A stretch of DNA of 50,736 bases from a virus, in IMG/VR virus record IMGVR_UViG_3300008448_000130, positions 1-50,736 of that record; one strand, written 5' to 3'. Every line of letters starts with the position of its first letter. Position 1 is the stretch's first letter. Positions 38,332 to 45,170 of this stretch are shown piece by piece. The notes beneath the pieces were generated by a model. That model had not been told where the DNA came from and ran no database searches. It saw only the letters and a list, made by a program, of their open reading frames with translations. The position numbers and the translations under genes are program-made.

Positions 38332-38760
38332 ATGACGACCTACACCACTTTCAACAAAGCCACCCTTGCCACGCTTCGCAAAGAGCTCAACCAAGTGCTC
38401 GCGAAATTCGGCGATGAGTCTGGCCTGATGTTGACGATCGGGAACATTCGTTTCGCTACCGACGGCTCTACTATGCATACGCGCCTTGACGCCCACGTCA
38501 AAGGCAAGTTGTCTGATTCTGCCGTCCAGCTGGGCCAAACCCCAGCTTTGATGAAGGTTCTTAAAGACAACAAGATGGGTGACACGTTCGTCTCGCCGAC
38601 TCAAGGCGAGATCACCCTGCTTGACTATCGTGCTCGTTCGCACAAATACCCGTTTGTCGGGCGCGCGAAGAACGGCAAGATGTTCAAGTTTTCGTTCTCG
38701 CAAGTGATTGCTGGGCAGTCCCCAGTAAACGTTGCTCGAATGCTTGCAGCGAAACGATAG
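38332..38760 (+). CDS. Conserved phage protein of unknown function, 142 aa
   Basis: MTTYTTFNKATLATLRKELNQVLAKFGDESGLMLTIGNIRFATDGSTMHTRLDA...: resembles a family seen repeatedly in large phages (F.K..L..LR.E....LA..G...G........I.F......). An N-terminal helix followed by beta strands; LLDYRARSHKYPFVGRAKNGKMFKF is the best-conserved-looking part. Start at 38332 after ATGGAGAAACCTACAC. Function unknown. Last gene of the array. Confidence 0.7.
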   Translation: MTTYTTFNKATLATLRKELNQVLAKFGDESGLMLTIGNIRFATDGSTMHTRLDAHVKGKLSDSAVQLGQTPALMKVLKDNKMGDTFVSPTQGEITLLDYRARSHKYPFVGRAKNGKMFKFSFSQVIAGQSPVNVARMLAAKR

Positions 38761-38768
38761 CCTACTTA

Positions 38769-38790
38769 CCCCAGCAGAAACCTGCTGGGG
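38769..38790 (+). repeat. Array hairpin 15
   Basis: Same stem and loop as hairpin 2, followed by ATTTGGCGTGTAG. Confidence 0.85.
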
Positions 38791-38799
38791 ATTTGGCGT

Positions 38800-38898
38800 G
38801 TAGGCACAAAGTCCCTAGTACCACTCCTTAAAATCTTCGAGCGGCTGTGTTTGAGATCAGCCTGGGATAGCAGGGCTCGCGCTTTTATTTGTGCCTAC
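38800..38898 (+). ncRNA. Candidate structured RNA closing the array
   Basis: GTAGGCACAAA (38800-38810) pairs perfectly (11 bp) with TTTGTGCCTAC (38888-38898). Inside, GAGC (38839-38842) can pair with GCTC (38875-38878) enclosing GGCTG/CAGCC (38843-38862). The loop contains TGTTTGAGAT, like TGTTTGACAT and TGTTTGAAAT in the two array leaders. No open frame is present in this stretch of about 230 nt. A T-tailed terminator follows. Confidence 0.6.
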
Positions 38899-38925
38899 AC
38901 TTTAACGCCACCAAGGAAAAAGAAA

Positions 38926-38951
38926 CCCTCCAGTACGCTGGAGGGTTTTTT
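38926..38951 (+). terminator. Intrinsic terminator ending the array
   Basis: CCCTCCAG / CTGGAGGG with TACG loop and six Ts. The preceding AAA makes it usable in both directions. Confidence 0.9.
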
Positions 38952-38961
38952 CATATTCGGC

Positions 38962-38989
38962 TTGACTATTTTTCGAAATGCGGTATAAT
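38962..38989 (+). promoter_or_regulatory. Sigma70-type promoter
   Basis: TTGACT at 38962-38967, 16-bp spacer, TATAAT at 38984-38989, driving the genes from 39023. Confidence 0.8.
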
Positions 38990-39022
38990 CATATTGTGGT
39001 TTTGAATGCGAAGGAATAATCT

Positions 39023-39328
39023 ATGTCAAAAGATTCGGTTTATTACATCCGTACTGGTAATAAGATTTCCAAGCCATTTACGATTAACTGGTTTGTAAAA
39101 CTACTTTTGCTTGTCTTTACTCTGCATACGGTTTATGTTACATATGAGTTCTTCAGAATTATCGAGCTAGAAAAACAATTGGCAGAAACTCAAGCATCTA
39201 TAAATGATAAATATTATTATATTGCTTCACTGGATGCCGAATTGGCAAACATATCCCAAGTAAATACCAATTATAAAGAATTTTTCGATCTCACACAGGA
39301 ATCTAATTATGCCAAATCTAGTCACTGA
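39023..39328 (+). CDS. Membrane-anchored coiled-coil protein
   Basis: A 101-aa protein: a polar N-terminus, one membrane helix (about residues 24-44) and a C-terminal coiled coil (ELEKQLAETQASINDKYYYIASLDAELANI). Start after CGAAGGAATAAT behind a sigma70 promoter. It overlaps the next gene by 20 nt. Topology resembles i-spanins and small inner-membrane effectors, but no outer partner is adjacent. Confidence 0.65.
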   Translation: MSKDSVYYIRTGNKISKPFTINWFVKLLLLVFTLHTVYVTYEFFRIIELEKQLAETQASINDKYYYIASLDAELANISQVNTNYKEFFDLTQESNYAKSSH

Positions 39329-39695
39329 AAACTTAAAAAGAGCGCAACAACTTCTACAAACACAAGAACGCCTTAATTCTGATCTTCAGAAACTCCAACA
39401 GGAATTGAGCTACATCGCCGATTCTGTTAACAAGAAGGTCCAAGAACTAGAAACATCCAAAGCCGAATCAAAAGCCCTACAACAAGAGACCAGCAGCTTT
39501 ATCCTATCTGGTAAGTGGACTGAAAAGGAAGTAGCTGACGTACTATCAGGAACTCCCGCTACTTCTGCTGCCATTCTCTTGCCGTCTCTTGATAGGAACT
39601 CGTTATGGAACTTTGTGAAAAACACATTCTCAGGTATTTGGAACTTCTTCGCGAAGATGTTAAAACCCAAGAACCCGTCAGGTCCAGCAGAATAA
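39309..39695 (+). CDS. Coiled-coil protein with C-terminal amphipathic segment
   Basis: A 128-aa protein; residues 5-62 form a long coiled coil (LLQTQERLNSDLQKLQQELSYIADSVNKKVQELE), then WTEKEVADVLSGTPAT and a Trp/Phe-rich stretch (LWNFVKNTFSGIWNFFAKML) that could bind membranes. Start inside the end of the previous gene; its last 91 nt overlap the deaminase gene in another frame. Confidence 0.6.
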   Translation: MPNLVTENLKRAQQLLQTQERLNSDLQKLQQELSYIADSVNKKVQELETSKAESKALQQETSSFILSGKWTEKEVADVLSGTPATSAAILLPSLDRNSLWNFVKNTFSGIWNFFAKMLKPKNPSGPAE

Positions 39696-40018
39696 AAGCA
39701 GGACTTATCTACAAGAACGAGCTCTTGTTCTTTGGTACTAATCGAATGAAGAGTCATCCTTTCCAGAAGAAATTCGGAAAGAACGAAGATGCAATATATC
39801 TTCACGCTGAGATTGACTGTATCATTAATGCCCTTAGAAATAATATGTCTCTTGATGAGATTTCTAAGAGCACCATGCTTGTTGTAAGAAATAAGCGCCA
39901 AGGCAAGAAGTGGGTCGACGGGCTGGCCAAGCCATGTCTCGGTTGTCAAAAAGCCATCGCCCATTTCGATATTTCCAATGTTATCTATACCACCGATGAA
40001 GGAGTTGATTGTCTATGA
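39605..40018 (+). CDS. Deaminase-superfamily protein (second in window)
   Basis: A 137-aa protein with LHAEIDCI (H67, E69) and KPCLGCQKAI (C111, C114), the zinc motifs of cytidine/dCMP deaminases. SSRIKAGLIYKNELLFFGTNRMKSHPFQKKFGKNEDAIY is typical of a small phage subgroup. Distinct from the dCMP deaminase at 24650, it lacks that enzyme's SKDPSTKVGA signature. The substrate is unknown (nucleotide, modified base or nucleic acid). The start is 91 nt inside the preceding gene. Confidence 0.75.
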   Translation: MELCEKHILRYLELLREDVKTQEPVRSSRIKAGLIYKNELLFFGTNRMKSHPFQKKFGKNEDAIYLHAEIDCIINALRNNMSLDEISKSTMLVVRNKRQGKKWVDGLAKPCLGCQKAIAHFDISNVIYTTDEGVDCL

Positions 40019-40248
40019 ATATTCTTACCGAAGATGAAGTGAGCAGGGCCATTTATAACGTTGGGCTTGGGACTGTTGAACGGTTCAGTGTTGCCGAACT
40101 GGTCTCTGCGATTCTTCTTATTAAAGAAACCACAACTGATGCTTATGAGAAGTTTGTTGGCGAGCCTGATCATGAGAAGTTTCTTGATGTAGTTAAGCTT
40201 GGTACACAAAGAATGTATGATCAGATCATCGAGAAGATGGAAGAATAA
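40015..40248 (+). CDS. Hypothetical 77-aa helical protein
   Basis: MNILTEDEVSRAIYNVGLGTVERFSVAELVSAILLIKETTTDAYEKFVG...: the start ATG overlaps the deaminase stop (ATGA) with GAAGGAG upstream, so it is co-translated. Helical and acidic; no family recognised. A TTG 6 nt upstream is an alternative start. Confidence 0.65.
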   Translation: MNILTEDEVSRAIYNVGLGTVERFSVAELVSAILLIKETTTDAYEKFVGEPDHEKFLDVVKLGTQRMYDQIIEKMEE

Positions 40249-40249
40249 T

Positions 40250-40465
40250 ATGAAATCGGTGTGGGAATTCTTCGTTTGGGCTATTCTTGCGTCTCTTCTT
40301 GCTGTTCTGGCTAGAATTCTTATGGTTGAAACAAACTGTGATGAGGTGGTTTCAAAATATATTGGAGATAATATTCCAAGATCCATAGACGTAAACCCTG
40401 CTGGTGATTTTCTAACTGGCGAATGTTCGTATAAGATGATTTCGAAAAGCATAAAGGTGCCATAA
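40250..40465 (+). CDS. Small membrane protein, 71 aa
   Basis: MKSVWEFFVWAILASLLAVLARILMVETNCDEVV...: one N-terminal membrane helix (about residues 5-25) that could also be an uncleaved signal, then a polar domain with two cysteines (C30, C59), possibly a periplasmic disulfide. It begins 1 nt after the previous stop. No family recognised. Confidence 0.65.
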   Translation: MKSVWEFFVWAILASLLAVLARILMVETNCDEVVSKYIGDNIPRSIDVNPAGDFLTGECSYKMISKSIKVP

Positions 40466-40466
40466 C

Positions 40467-40760
40467 TTGAGCCTCCTTTCTTTCTTCGAAGATGATCCTC
40501 CAGTAAAAGAAAAACAGAGAAGAATATGTGTCGCCCTTTGGGCTTGGGCTTATGAGAAACATTCAGACAGCCTCGTTTCCGACGCAAAGTTTGATGAGAC
40601 TTGTTATCTTATTGATAAGAATATAAAGACTGGAAACGATCTTCTCGATAAGTTTTTCTCAGAAGAATTTGAGCCTTCCACTGGTCAGTGGGTCCACAAA
40701 CATCCCGAAAAAGATAAACTTGAAGCATTATATCATAGAATCAGGAGTCGCAAGAAATGA
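40467..40760 (+). CDS. Conserved phage protein resembling ligase-associated N-terminal segment (TTG start)
   Basis: A 97-aa protein: ALWAWAYEKHSDSLVSDAKFDETCYLIDKNIKTGN...FEPSTGQWVHKHPEKDKLEALYHRI. The 'Y......S.VSDA.FD' pattern recalls the N-terminal helical segment of NAD-dependent ligases, and similar stand-alone proteins are frequent in phages. No catalytic domain is present. Start TTG at 40467 directly follows the previous stop. Function unknown. Confidence 0.65.
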   Translation: MSLLSFFEDDPPVKEKQRRICVALWAWAYEKHSDSLVSDAKFDETCYLIDKNIKTGNDLLDKFFSEEFEPSTGQWVHKHPEKDKLEALYHRIRSRKK

Positions 40761-40969
40761 CTAATTTTGTCGAAGGTAAGCTTTATAAGTATATTGGTAA
40801 CAAGAAACACCCAAGGCAAGGCGCTTCAAGCGAAACGGGTTTCAGGTGTGTTGCAGAAGGGAAAGAATATTCCCTGCTTTATTGGGACGGTAGAGTTTGT
40901 GGAATGAAAGAAACAACGGTTGCTGTGAAGCAAGGAGCTAAGGACTGGGAAGAGAAACTAGTAGGATAA
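40757..40969 (+). CDS. Hypothetical 70-aa protein
   Basis: MTNFVEGKLYKYIGNKKHPRQGASSETGFRCVAEGKEYSLLYWDGRVCGMKETTVAV...: a small beta-barrel-like basic protein, possibly SH3/OB-like by strand pattern. ATG overlaps the previous stop (ATGA). No family recognised. Confidence 0.65.
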   Translation: MTNFVEGKLYKYIGNKKHPRQGASSETGFRCVAEGKEYSLLYWDGRVCGMKETTVAVKQGAKDWEEKLVG

Positions 40970-40991
40970 AATAACTTTTAAAGGAAAAATT

Positions 40992-41294
40992 ATGGACAAG
41001 AAACCAAAAATCCGAAAGAAAGTTGCGCCGTATGACGGCAAATCTCCAGTTACCCTAGTCTACAGAAAAGAGTTCCTCGAATCTTTCATTATTGGAACTT
41101 TGAAGCTACCCGAACTGTTTCGCGTTACAAATCTTGGAGTTCTTCCAGAATACTTTATTGAGATTCTCGAACTTACCTTCGACTATATGAAACTCAAGAA
41201 GAACGAAGCACATGTCGTATATGAAGAAGATGATGATTATGTCATGTTCACGATTCTTCCTTATAAGATTAAGAAAAAACCAAAAACTGCTTGA
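40992..41294 (+). CDS. Hypothetical 100-aa protein
   Basis: MDKKPKIRKKVAPYDGKSPVTLVYRKEFLESFIIGTLKLPELFRVTNLGVLPEYF...: basic ends with a helical core. Start after AAAGGAAAAATT. Its last four nucleotides run into the -35 box of the tRNA-Gly promoter. No family recognised. Confidence 0.65.
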   Translation: MDKKPKIRKKVAPYDGKSPVTLVYRKEFLESFIIGTLKLPELFRVTNLGVLPEYFIEILELTFDYMKLKKNEAHVVYEEDDDYVMFTILPYKIKKKPKTA

Positions 41295-41319
41295 CATCTT
41301 CCCCTCAGTATAGTATGAT
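41291..41319 (+). promoter_or_regulatory. Sigma70-type promoter for tRNA-Gly
   Basis: TTGACA at 41291-41296, 17-bp spacer, TATGAT at 41314-41319, about 57 nt before the tRNA. Confidence 0.8.
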
Positions 41320-41375
41320 ATAGTTAAATTGAAATTCGTGAGAAGTTCGAACAGCTGCCAGATAAATAAACTTAC

Positions 41376-41449
41376 GCGGGGTTGGTATAGAGGTTGTGCT
41401 CCAGCCTTCCAAGCTGAAAAGATGGGTTCGAGTCCCATACCCCGCTCCA
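41376..41449 (+). tRNA. tRNA-Gly (anticodon TCC)
   Basis: Acceptor GCGGGGT pairs with ACCCCGC (41439-41445), anticodon stem CAGC/GCTG encloses CTTCCAA (anticodon TCC), the T arm has GGTTCGAGTCC, and CCA is encoded at 41447-41449. Confidence 0.93.
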
Positions 41450-41479
41450 CTTCCCCAAAAATTTGAAAAGGACTAAAAT

Positions 41480-42049
41480 ATGACCACCCAAGCTGACTTT
41501 AATAGCATTCAGTCTGTGCAGATGTACCCTGATGAAGTTGAATATATGATTGATGTTATTAAAAACATGCCAGAAAATGGTTTGTTTGTAGAGTGGGGCA
41601 GTGGTGGCTCAACTTGCATGTGGCTCAATAATCTAAAACCAACACAGTCTTTGGTTTCAATTGAGCATAATATAGAATGGTTTAATAAAGTAAATCAGGC
41701 CATTAAAGAATCATTTCCACCTGAGGTTCATTCTAGGTTTACGTATATTTACGAACCTGAACGTGGCGGATATAAACACACCTATGCTTGCGTAGAAGAA
41801 GAAAACCCATTTGGCCTCTGGCGCTATATGCTACCAAACGAAGAAATTCTTGATGGTGATGTGTTCTTCGTTGATGGAATTGCAAGGGGCGCAACCGTTG
41901 CTCTTATTTTGCTGAAACGAACAAACCCCGATTCGCTCGTCTTCATTCATGACTACACAGGCCGAGAATCAGCTTATTCTTGGATCTCTCAAATATGTGA
42001 TGTTGAAACCGTAGGACAAACTCTTGTGAAACTCACATTCAAAAAATAA
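41480..42049 (+). CDS. SAM-methyltransferase-fold protein
   Basis: A 189-aa protein. NGLFVEWGSGGSTCMWL (about residues 33-49) is a class I methyltransferase motif I, SLVSIEHNIEWF gives the acidic end of the second strand, GDVFFVDGIARGATVALILL a later strand, and SLVFIHDYTGRESAYSW another. The fold resembles small sugar- or peptide-O-methyltransferases. The substrate cannot be inferred. Start after AAAAGGACTAAAAT, behind tRNA-Gly. Confidence 0.7.
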   Translation: MTTQADFNSIQSVQMYPDEVEYMIDVIKNMPENGLFVEWGSGGSTCMWLNNLKPTQSLVSIEHNIEWFNKVNQAIKESFPPEVHSRFTYIYEPERGGYKHTYACVEEENPFGLWRYMLPNEEILDGDVFFVDGIARGATVALILLKRTNPDSLVFIHDYTGRESAYSWISQICDVETVGQTLVKLTFKK

Positions 42050-42092
42050 GAACTACCTACCACTAACTTACCCAAAAATGAAAGGACTAAAA

Positions 42093-42260
42093 ATGATTAA
42101 AACTGTTTTTGCCGCCATGGCTGCTGTTGCTCTGGTAGCTTGTGCCCAACCTTCTTCGGAAGAAATTGTTGTCGACCAACCAGCTACTGAAACGCCTGGC
42201 GAAACGCCAACACCAGAACTGGTTGATGGACCTCCCGCTATTGAAGTGAAGACCCCATAA
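42093..42260 (+). CDS. Small lipoprotein
   Basis: A 55-aa protein: signal peptide MIKTVFAAMAAVALVAC with lipobox LVAC (cysteine at residue 17), then a Pro/Glu/Thr-rich mature tail (TETPGETPTPELVDGPP). Start after AAAGGACTAAAA. Phage lipoproteins of this size act as o-spanins (Rz1-like) or superinfection-exclusion proteins. Proline richness recalls Rz1, but no i-spanin is next to it. A strong terminator follows. Confidence 0.75.
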   Translation: MIKTVFAAMAAVALVACAQPSSEEIVVDQPATETPGETPTPELVDGPPAIEVKTP

Positions 42261-42277
42261 AGTATTGAACGAAACAG

Positions 42278-42308
42278 AGTGGGGCATTCGTGCCCCACTT
42301 TTTTTTTA
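42278..42308 (+). terminator. Strong intrinsic terminator
   Basis: AGTGGGGCA / TGCCCCACT with TTCG tetraloop (42278-42299) followed by a long T-run. Confidence 0.95.
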
Positions 42309-42323
42309 ATTATGGAAAATAAT

Positions 42324-43349
42324 ATGAAAGAATACCTAGATTTTCAAGACGTTCTGTTGATGCCTGATGTGTACTCAAACGTAGATTCCAGATCAAAACC
42401 AGATATCCCGTCTGATGGAATTGTTCCTCTTTCAATTGCCAATATGGAGAACGTTGGAACCCTAAAGGTAGCAAAGATAGCATCGGCTTATGGGTGGAAA
42501 ACGTATATCGACAAGCACACGCCCATCCGAGAATGGAAAGAATTCTTCTCCACAACAAGATGGGAGGAAGCTCGGCTTGCAATTCCGACATTGGGTTTTA
42601 CAGAGGCTGACATGCTACTTGCCTCTGAACTTAGCTATCTGATTACAAATATATACGGAATTAGAGAAAAGACAATCTGTTTCGATGTTGCCAACGGCCA
42701 TGTCCTTAAATTCTGGAAAATGATGCAAAGTATCATCAGCAAGATCAATTTCGAACATGTTGTTTTCGGAAACCTGGCCAATCCAAACACCGTTCATAAG
42801 CTAATTGATTTTCTTGACACAACAGACTTTTTCATTAACGTAAAAACATTATCAGTTAAGATGGGGATCGGATCAGGTTCGGTCTGTACAACTCGTTTGA
42901 TGACTGGAGTTGGCGTTCCCCAATACACCCTGATCAAAGACACGAGTATGGCTTTGGATATGGGAGAACATTATTCCAAGAATAAGAAGATCAGAATCAT
43001 TTCTGATGGTGGGATCAGAACGCCTGGGGATGTCGTAAAGGCTTTTGCGGCTGGGGCTGACGAGGTTATGATGGGTGGTATGTTCGCTGGGTTGAAAGAA
43101 ACAGGAACAACCTTCTACGGCTCTTCGAGCGACTCTTCGATGTCCTATAACAAAGAGAATAAATATTCGACCCCAGAAGGTAAGAAAGTTATCATTGATC
43201 GGAATATGACCGTCGAAGAACGAATCTTGCAAATTGAGGGTGGACTTCGTTCAGCTATGACGTATCTAGATTGCGAAACCATAAATGATTTGAAGCAGAT
43301 GCGACGGCAGATCATTTTAGTTAGAAGACAGGTAGATAATTATCAATAG
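42324..43349 (+). CDS. guaC: GMP reductase (IMPDH/GMPR family)
   Basis: A 341-aa TIM-barrel enzyme converting GMP to IMP with NADPH. GIGSGSVCTTRLMTGVGVPQ contains the catalytic cysteine (C188), IISDGGIRTPGDVVKAFAAGADEVMMGGMFAG is the phosphate-binding region, and the C-terminal EGGLRSAMTYLDC matches bacterial GuaC. No CBS domain, as expected for GMP reductase. The start ATG at 42324 has GGAAAATAAT upstream; upstream in-frame codons lie in the terminator. In a phage it may redirect guanine nucleotides from degraded host RNA toward other purines. Confidence 0.88.
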   Translation: MKEYLDFQDVLLMPDVYSNVDSRSKPDIPSDGIVPLSIANMENVGTLKVAKIASAYGWKTYIDKHTPIREWKEFFSTTRWEEARLAIPTLGFTEADMLLASELSYLITNIYGIREKTICFDVANGHVLKFWKMMQSIISKINFEHVVFGNLANPNTVHKLIDFLDTTDFFINVKTLSVKMGIGSGSVCTTRLMTGVGVPQYTLIKDTSMALDMGEHYSKNKKIRIISDGGIRTPGDVVKAFAAGADEVMMGGMFAGLKETGTTFYGSSSDSSMSYNKENKYSTPEGKKVIIDRNMTVEERILQIEGGLRSAMTYLDCETINDLKQMRRQIILVRRQVDNYQ

Positions 43350-43389
43350 TAAGTTTAGAATATTAACCGCTGTCAAGAGAGGCAGGAGT

Positions 43390-43593
43390 ATGCCAAGACC
43401 ACCAAAACACCCAGAGATCAGCATTAACGTCTCTGAAAGCGAAAACTCACTCACTGTAATCGGTAAGGTAACGAGAGCTCTTAGGAATCAGAGTAAGTAT
43501 GATTCTATCTCTGGTTTCATGAAAGAGGCGTTTCAAAGCGAGACAGATGAGCAATTCATGGCGGTTGTAAGGAAATATGTCAATGTTAGATAA
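43390..43593 (+). CDS. Hypothetical 67-aa protein
   Basis: MPRPPKHPEISINVSESENSLTVIGKVTRALRNQSKYDSISGFMKEAFQSETDEQFMAVVRKYVNVR: a short beta segment then helices, possibly a small DNA-binding or adaptor fold; no family recognised. AGAGGCAGGAGT gives a strong start. It overlaps the next gene by 17 nt. Confidence 0.65.
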   Translation: MPRPPKHPEISINVSESENSLTVIGKVTRALRNQSKYDSISGFMKEAFQSETDEQFMAVVRKYVNVR

Positions 43594-44164
43594 CGTTTCC
43601 AATACCAATTGGGCAATGGTTGATATGGCCAATTATTTTGGTCTAAACGGATTTGTTGTTTCTGAAAAAGATTATCGAGAACTAATCGATCCTCCAGGCT
43701 TCTTCAAAAAACATTTCGGCAAAAAAGAACTTCCCGAAAATGGTAAATATATTCATCCCTTTGATGATGAGAATACGGGATTTCATAATTTCTTTATTGT
43801 GTGTGATAAGAAAGACCGTAAACAGTTTGTGCTTTCTCTCAAGAGAACCTTGCTCTATTATACTTCTTATGTCGGTCTTCGAAACAAAGAAGGCGTGCCA
43901 CTTACCCTTGTTCCCCACAAAAACAAATTGTATTACGGAACTGTCACTGGTGGAACTATGGATATCATGCAGGGTCCATATAGGGTTTTTGCCGACAACT
44001 ACGGTAAGAAATCTTTTATCACCCTAATCTGTAAACCGATTGATGAAGAAAGCATGGCCAAGTTTGGCTTCCGAAATCAGAACTCGGAAGATCAAATTGA
44101 CCCTATTGGAAACGATGATTATGATATGCTTTTTGGATCTTTTGCGGACCCCAAGCAATCTTGA
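43577..44164 (+). CDS. Hypothetical 195-aa protein
   Basis: MSMLDNVSNTNWAMVDMANYFGLNGFVVSEKDYREL...: soluble, mixed alpha/beta. Start after TAAGGAAAT. The middle contains FHNFFIVCDKKDRKQFVLSLKRTLLYYTSYVGLRNKEG and a Gly-Gly-Thr loop (YYGTVTGGTMD). No family or catalytic motif is recognised. Confidence 0.65.
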   Translation: MSMLDNVSNTNWAMVDMANYFGLNGFVVSEKDYRELIDPPGFFKKHFGKKELPENGKYIHPFDDENTGFHNFFIVCDKKDRKQFVLSLKRTLLYYTSYVGLRNKEGVPLTLVPHKNKLYYGTVTGGTMDIMQGPYRVFADNYGKKSFITLICKPIDEESMAKFGFRNQNSEDQIDPIGNDDYDMLFGSFADPKQS

Positions 44165-44207
44165 GATAAAACCAATGATAAGTATGAGACAATAAGGAGA
44201 TTCAATC

Positions 44208-44696
44208 ATGGAAACTCTAGTTCTCGTATGTGCTTTAATTGGTGGTGTTCTTAATAGATTTTCAGGTTATGAAAACGTAAGCTTCCTTCCAGGAAGAAAC
44301 GTTTATTATTCTATTCTTGTTGCATCACTCTTGATGCTTAACTTCTATGGGTGGCAGTGGGCATTGGCCCTGTTTTTGGGCTTTGTCTTTTATCGTATAC
44401 CAGGTTGGTATGACTCCATTGATATGGGAAAGAATGAAGGTACCCTAAGAGAAGATGCAAATACCATGTTGATCAGAGGGTTGTACTTCTTTCCAACATT
44501 CGTATTCGGTGCTTTCATAACATCAACTTGGTTACTTCTAGCTTTGTTACCAGCTGCAGCTATCGCTTCGGTTCTGGTATACATTGTCGGTAACTATGTG
44601 GTTTCTAAGTTCATGAAAGACCCATTCTGGTTTATCGAATTCTTTGTTGGTGTCGCTTATGGTGCTGCAATCGGCTATATGTTGAGCTTTGTCTAA
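44208..44696 (+). CDS. Polytopic membrane protein, 162 aa
   Basis: About five membrane helices (roughly residues 2-16, 34-45, 48-64, 90-130 as two, 140-160). A polar loop with RIPGWYDSIDMGKNEGTLREDANT lies between helices. Start after AATAAGGAGATTCAATC. It ends in TAATG overlapping a 30-aa membrane peptide. No family recognised. Confidence 0.7.
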   Translation: METLVLVCALIGGVLNRFSGYENVSFLPGRNVYYSILVASLLMLNFYGWQWALALFLGFVFYRIPGWYDSIDMGKNEGTLREDANTMLIRGLYFFPTFVFGAFITSTWLLLALLPAAAIASVLVYIVGNYVVSKFMKDPFWFIEFFVGVAYGAAIGYMLSFV

Positions 44697-44788
44697 TGGG
44701 CAGACTTCTAAAAATTGGAATTGTGGTATCTATCGGAATTGCTATAGTGGTACACGTTTGGTATGAATATATACAACCTACGCTTTGA
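44696..44788 (+). CDS. 30-aa membrane peptide
   Basis: MGRLLKIGIVVSIGIAIVVHVWYEYIQPTL: one membrane helix with a basic N-terminus. The ATG overlaps the stop of the polytopic protein (TAATG), so it is coupled to it and may be a partner subunit. No upstream ribosome-binding site of its own is obvious. Confidence 0.5.
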   Translation: MGRLLKIGIVVSIGIAIVVHVWYEYIQPTL

Positions 44789-44808
44789 TTTTGTTTGATA
44801 TTTTCTGC

Positions 44809-44837
44809 TTTACTTCTGGATAGATCCATGGTATAAT
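44809..44837 (+). promoter_or_regulatory. Sigma70-type promoter with -10 inside an inverted repeat
   Basis: TTTACT at 44809-44814, 17-bp spacer, TATAAT at 44832-44837. CCATGGTATAAT (44826-44837) is the perfect inverse of ATTATACCATGG (44863-44874), which carries the start codon of the next gene. The repeat is therefore split between promoter and start site. Confidence 0.7.
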
Positions 44838-44870
44838 ATACTTCTATGATTGATATAGGAGAATTATACC

Positions 44871-45170
44871 ATGGCCGTCCTTGGCTCTCTTAAGAAAAAA
44901 CGAGCGACCCGACGCAAGCCTTTGCGTGGTCGTAGCTGGAACGCCCCAGACTTTTCTTGGATGCGCGATCCGGAACTTCCTGAATGCTCTAATACAATCG
45001 TCTATACCGAAAATCGTAAAAGCTTTATTGACTCTTTACGTGATGAGTCTAAAGAAGTTCTTGTCGCGGCCAAACTTAATATGAACTCAACCGCACCTAT
45101 CTGTAACAAGGGTGCTTATCAATTTGTTACCAAAGGCGATGACGCCACTGCTCTTGGGAGAAAAAAATGA
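44871..45170 (+). CDS. Hypothetical basic protein, 99 aa
   Basis: MAVLGSLKKKRATRRKPLRGRSWNAPDFSWMRDPELPECSN...: a strongly basic N-terminal 20 residues and a polar remainder with two cysteines. TAGGAGAATTATACC gives the start. No family recognised; the basic tail suggests nucleic-acid contact. It ends in ATGA overlapping the next gene. Confidence 0.65.
   Translation: MAVLGSLKKKRATRRKPLRGRSWNAPDFSWMRDPELPECSNTIVYTENRKSFIDSLRDESKEVLVAAKLNMNSTAPICNKGAYQFVTKGDDATALGRKK

Noticed and set aside
41106-41450. Minus-strand frame beginning MERGMGLEPIFSAWKAGAQPLYQ
   Set aside because: Antisense of tRNA-Gly and the preceding gene; same type of artefact.
42093-42260. Firm assignment of the lipoprotein as the o-spanin Rz1
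   Set aside because: It is not nested in or next to an i-spanin gene; only lipobox and proline content fit.
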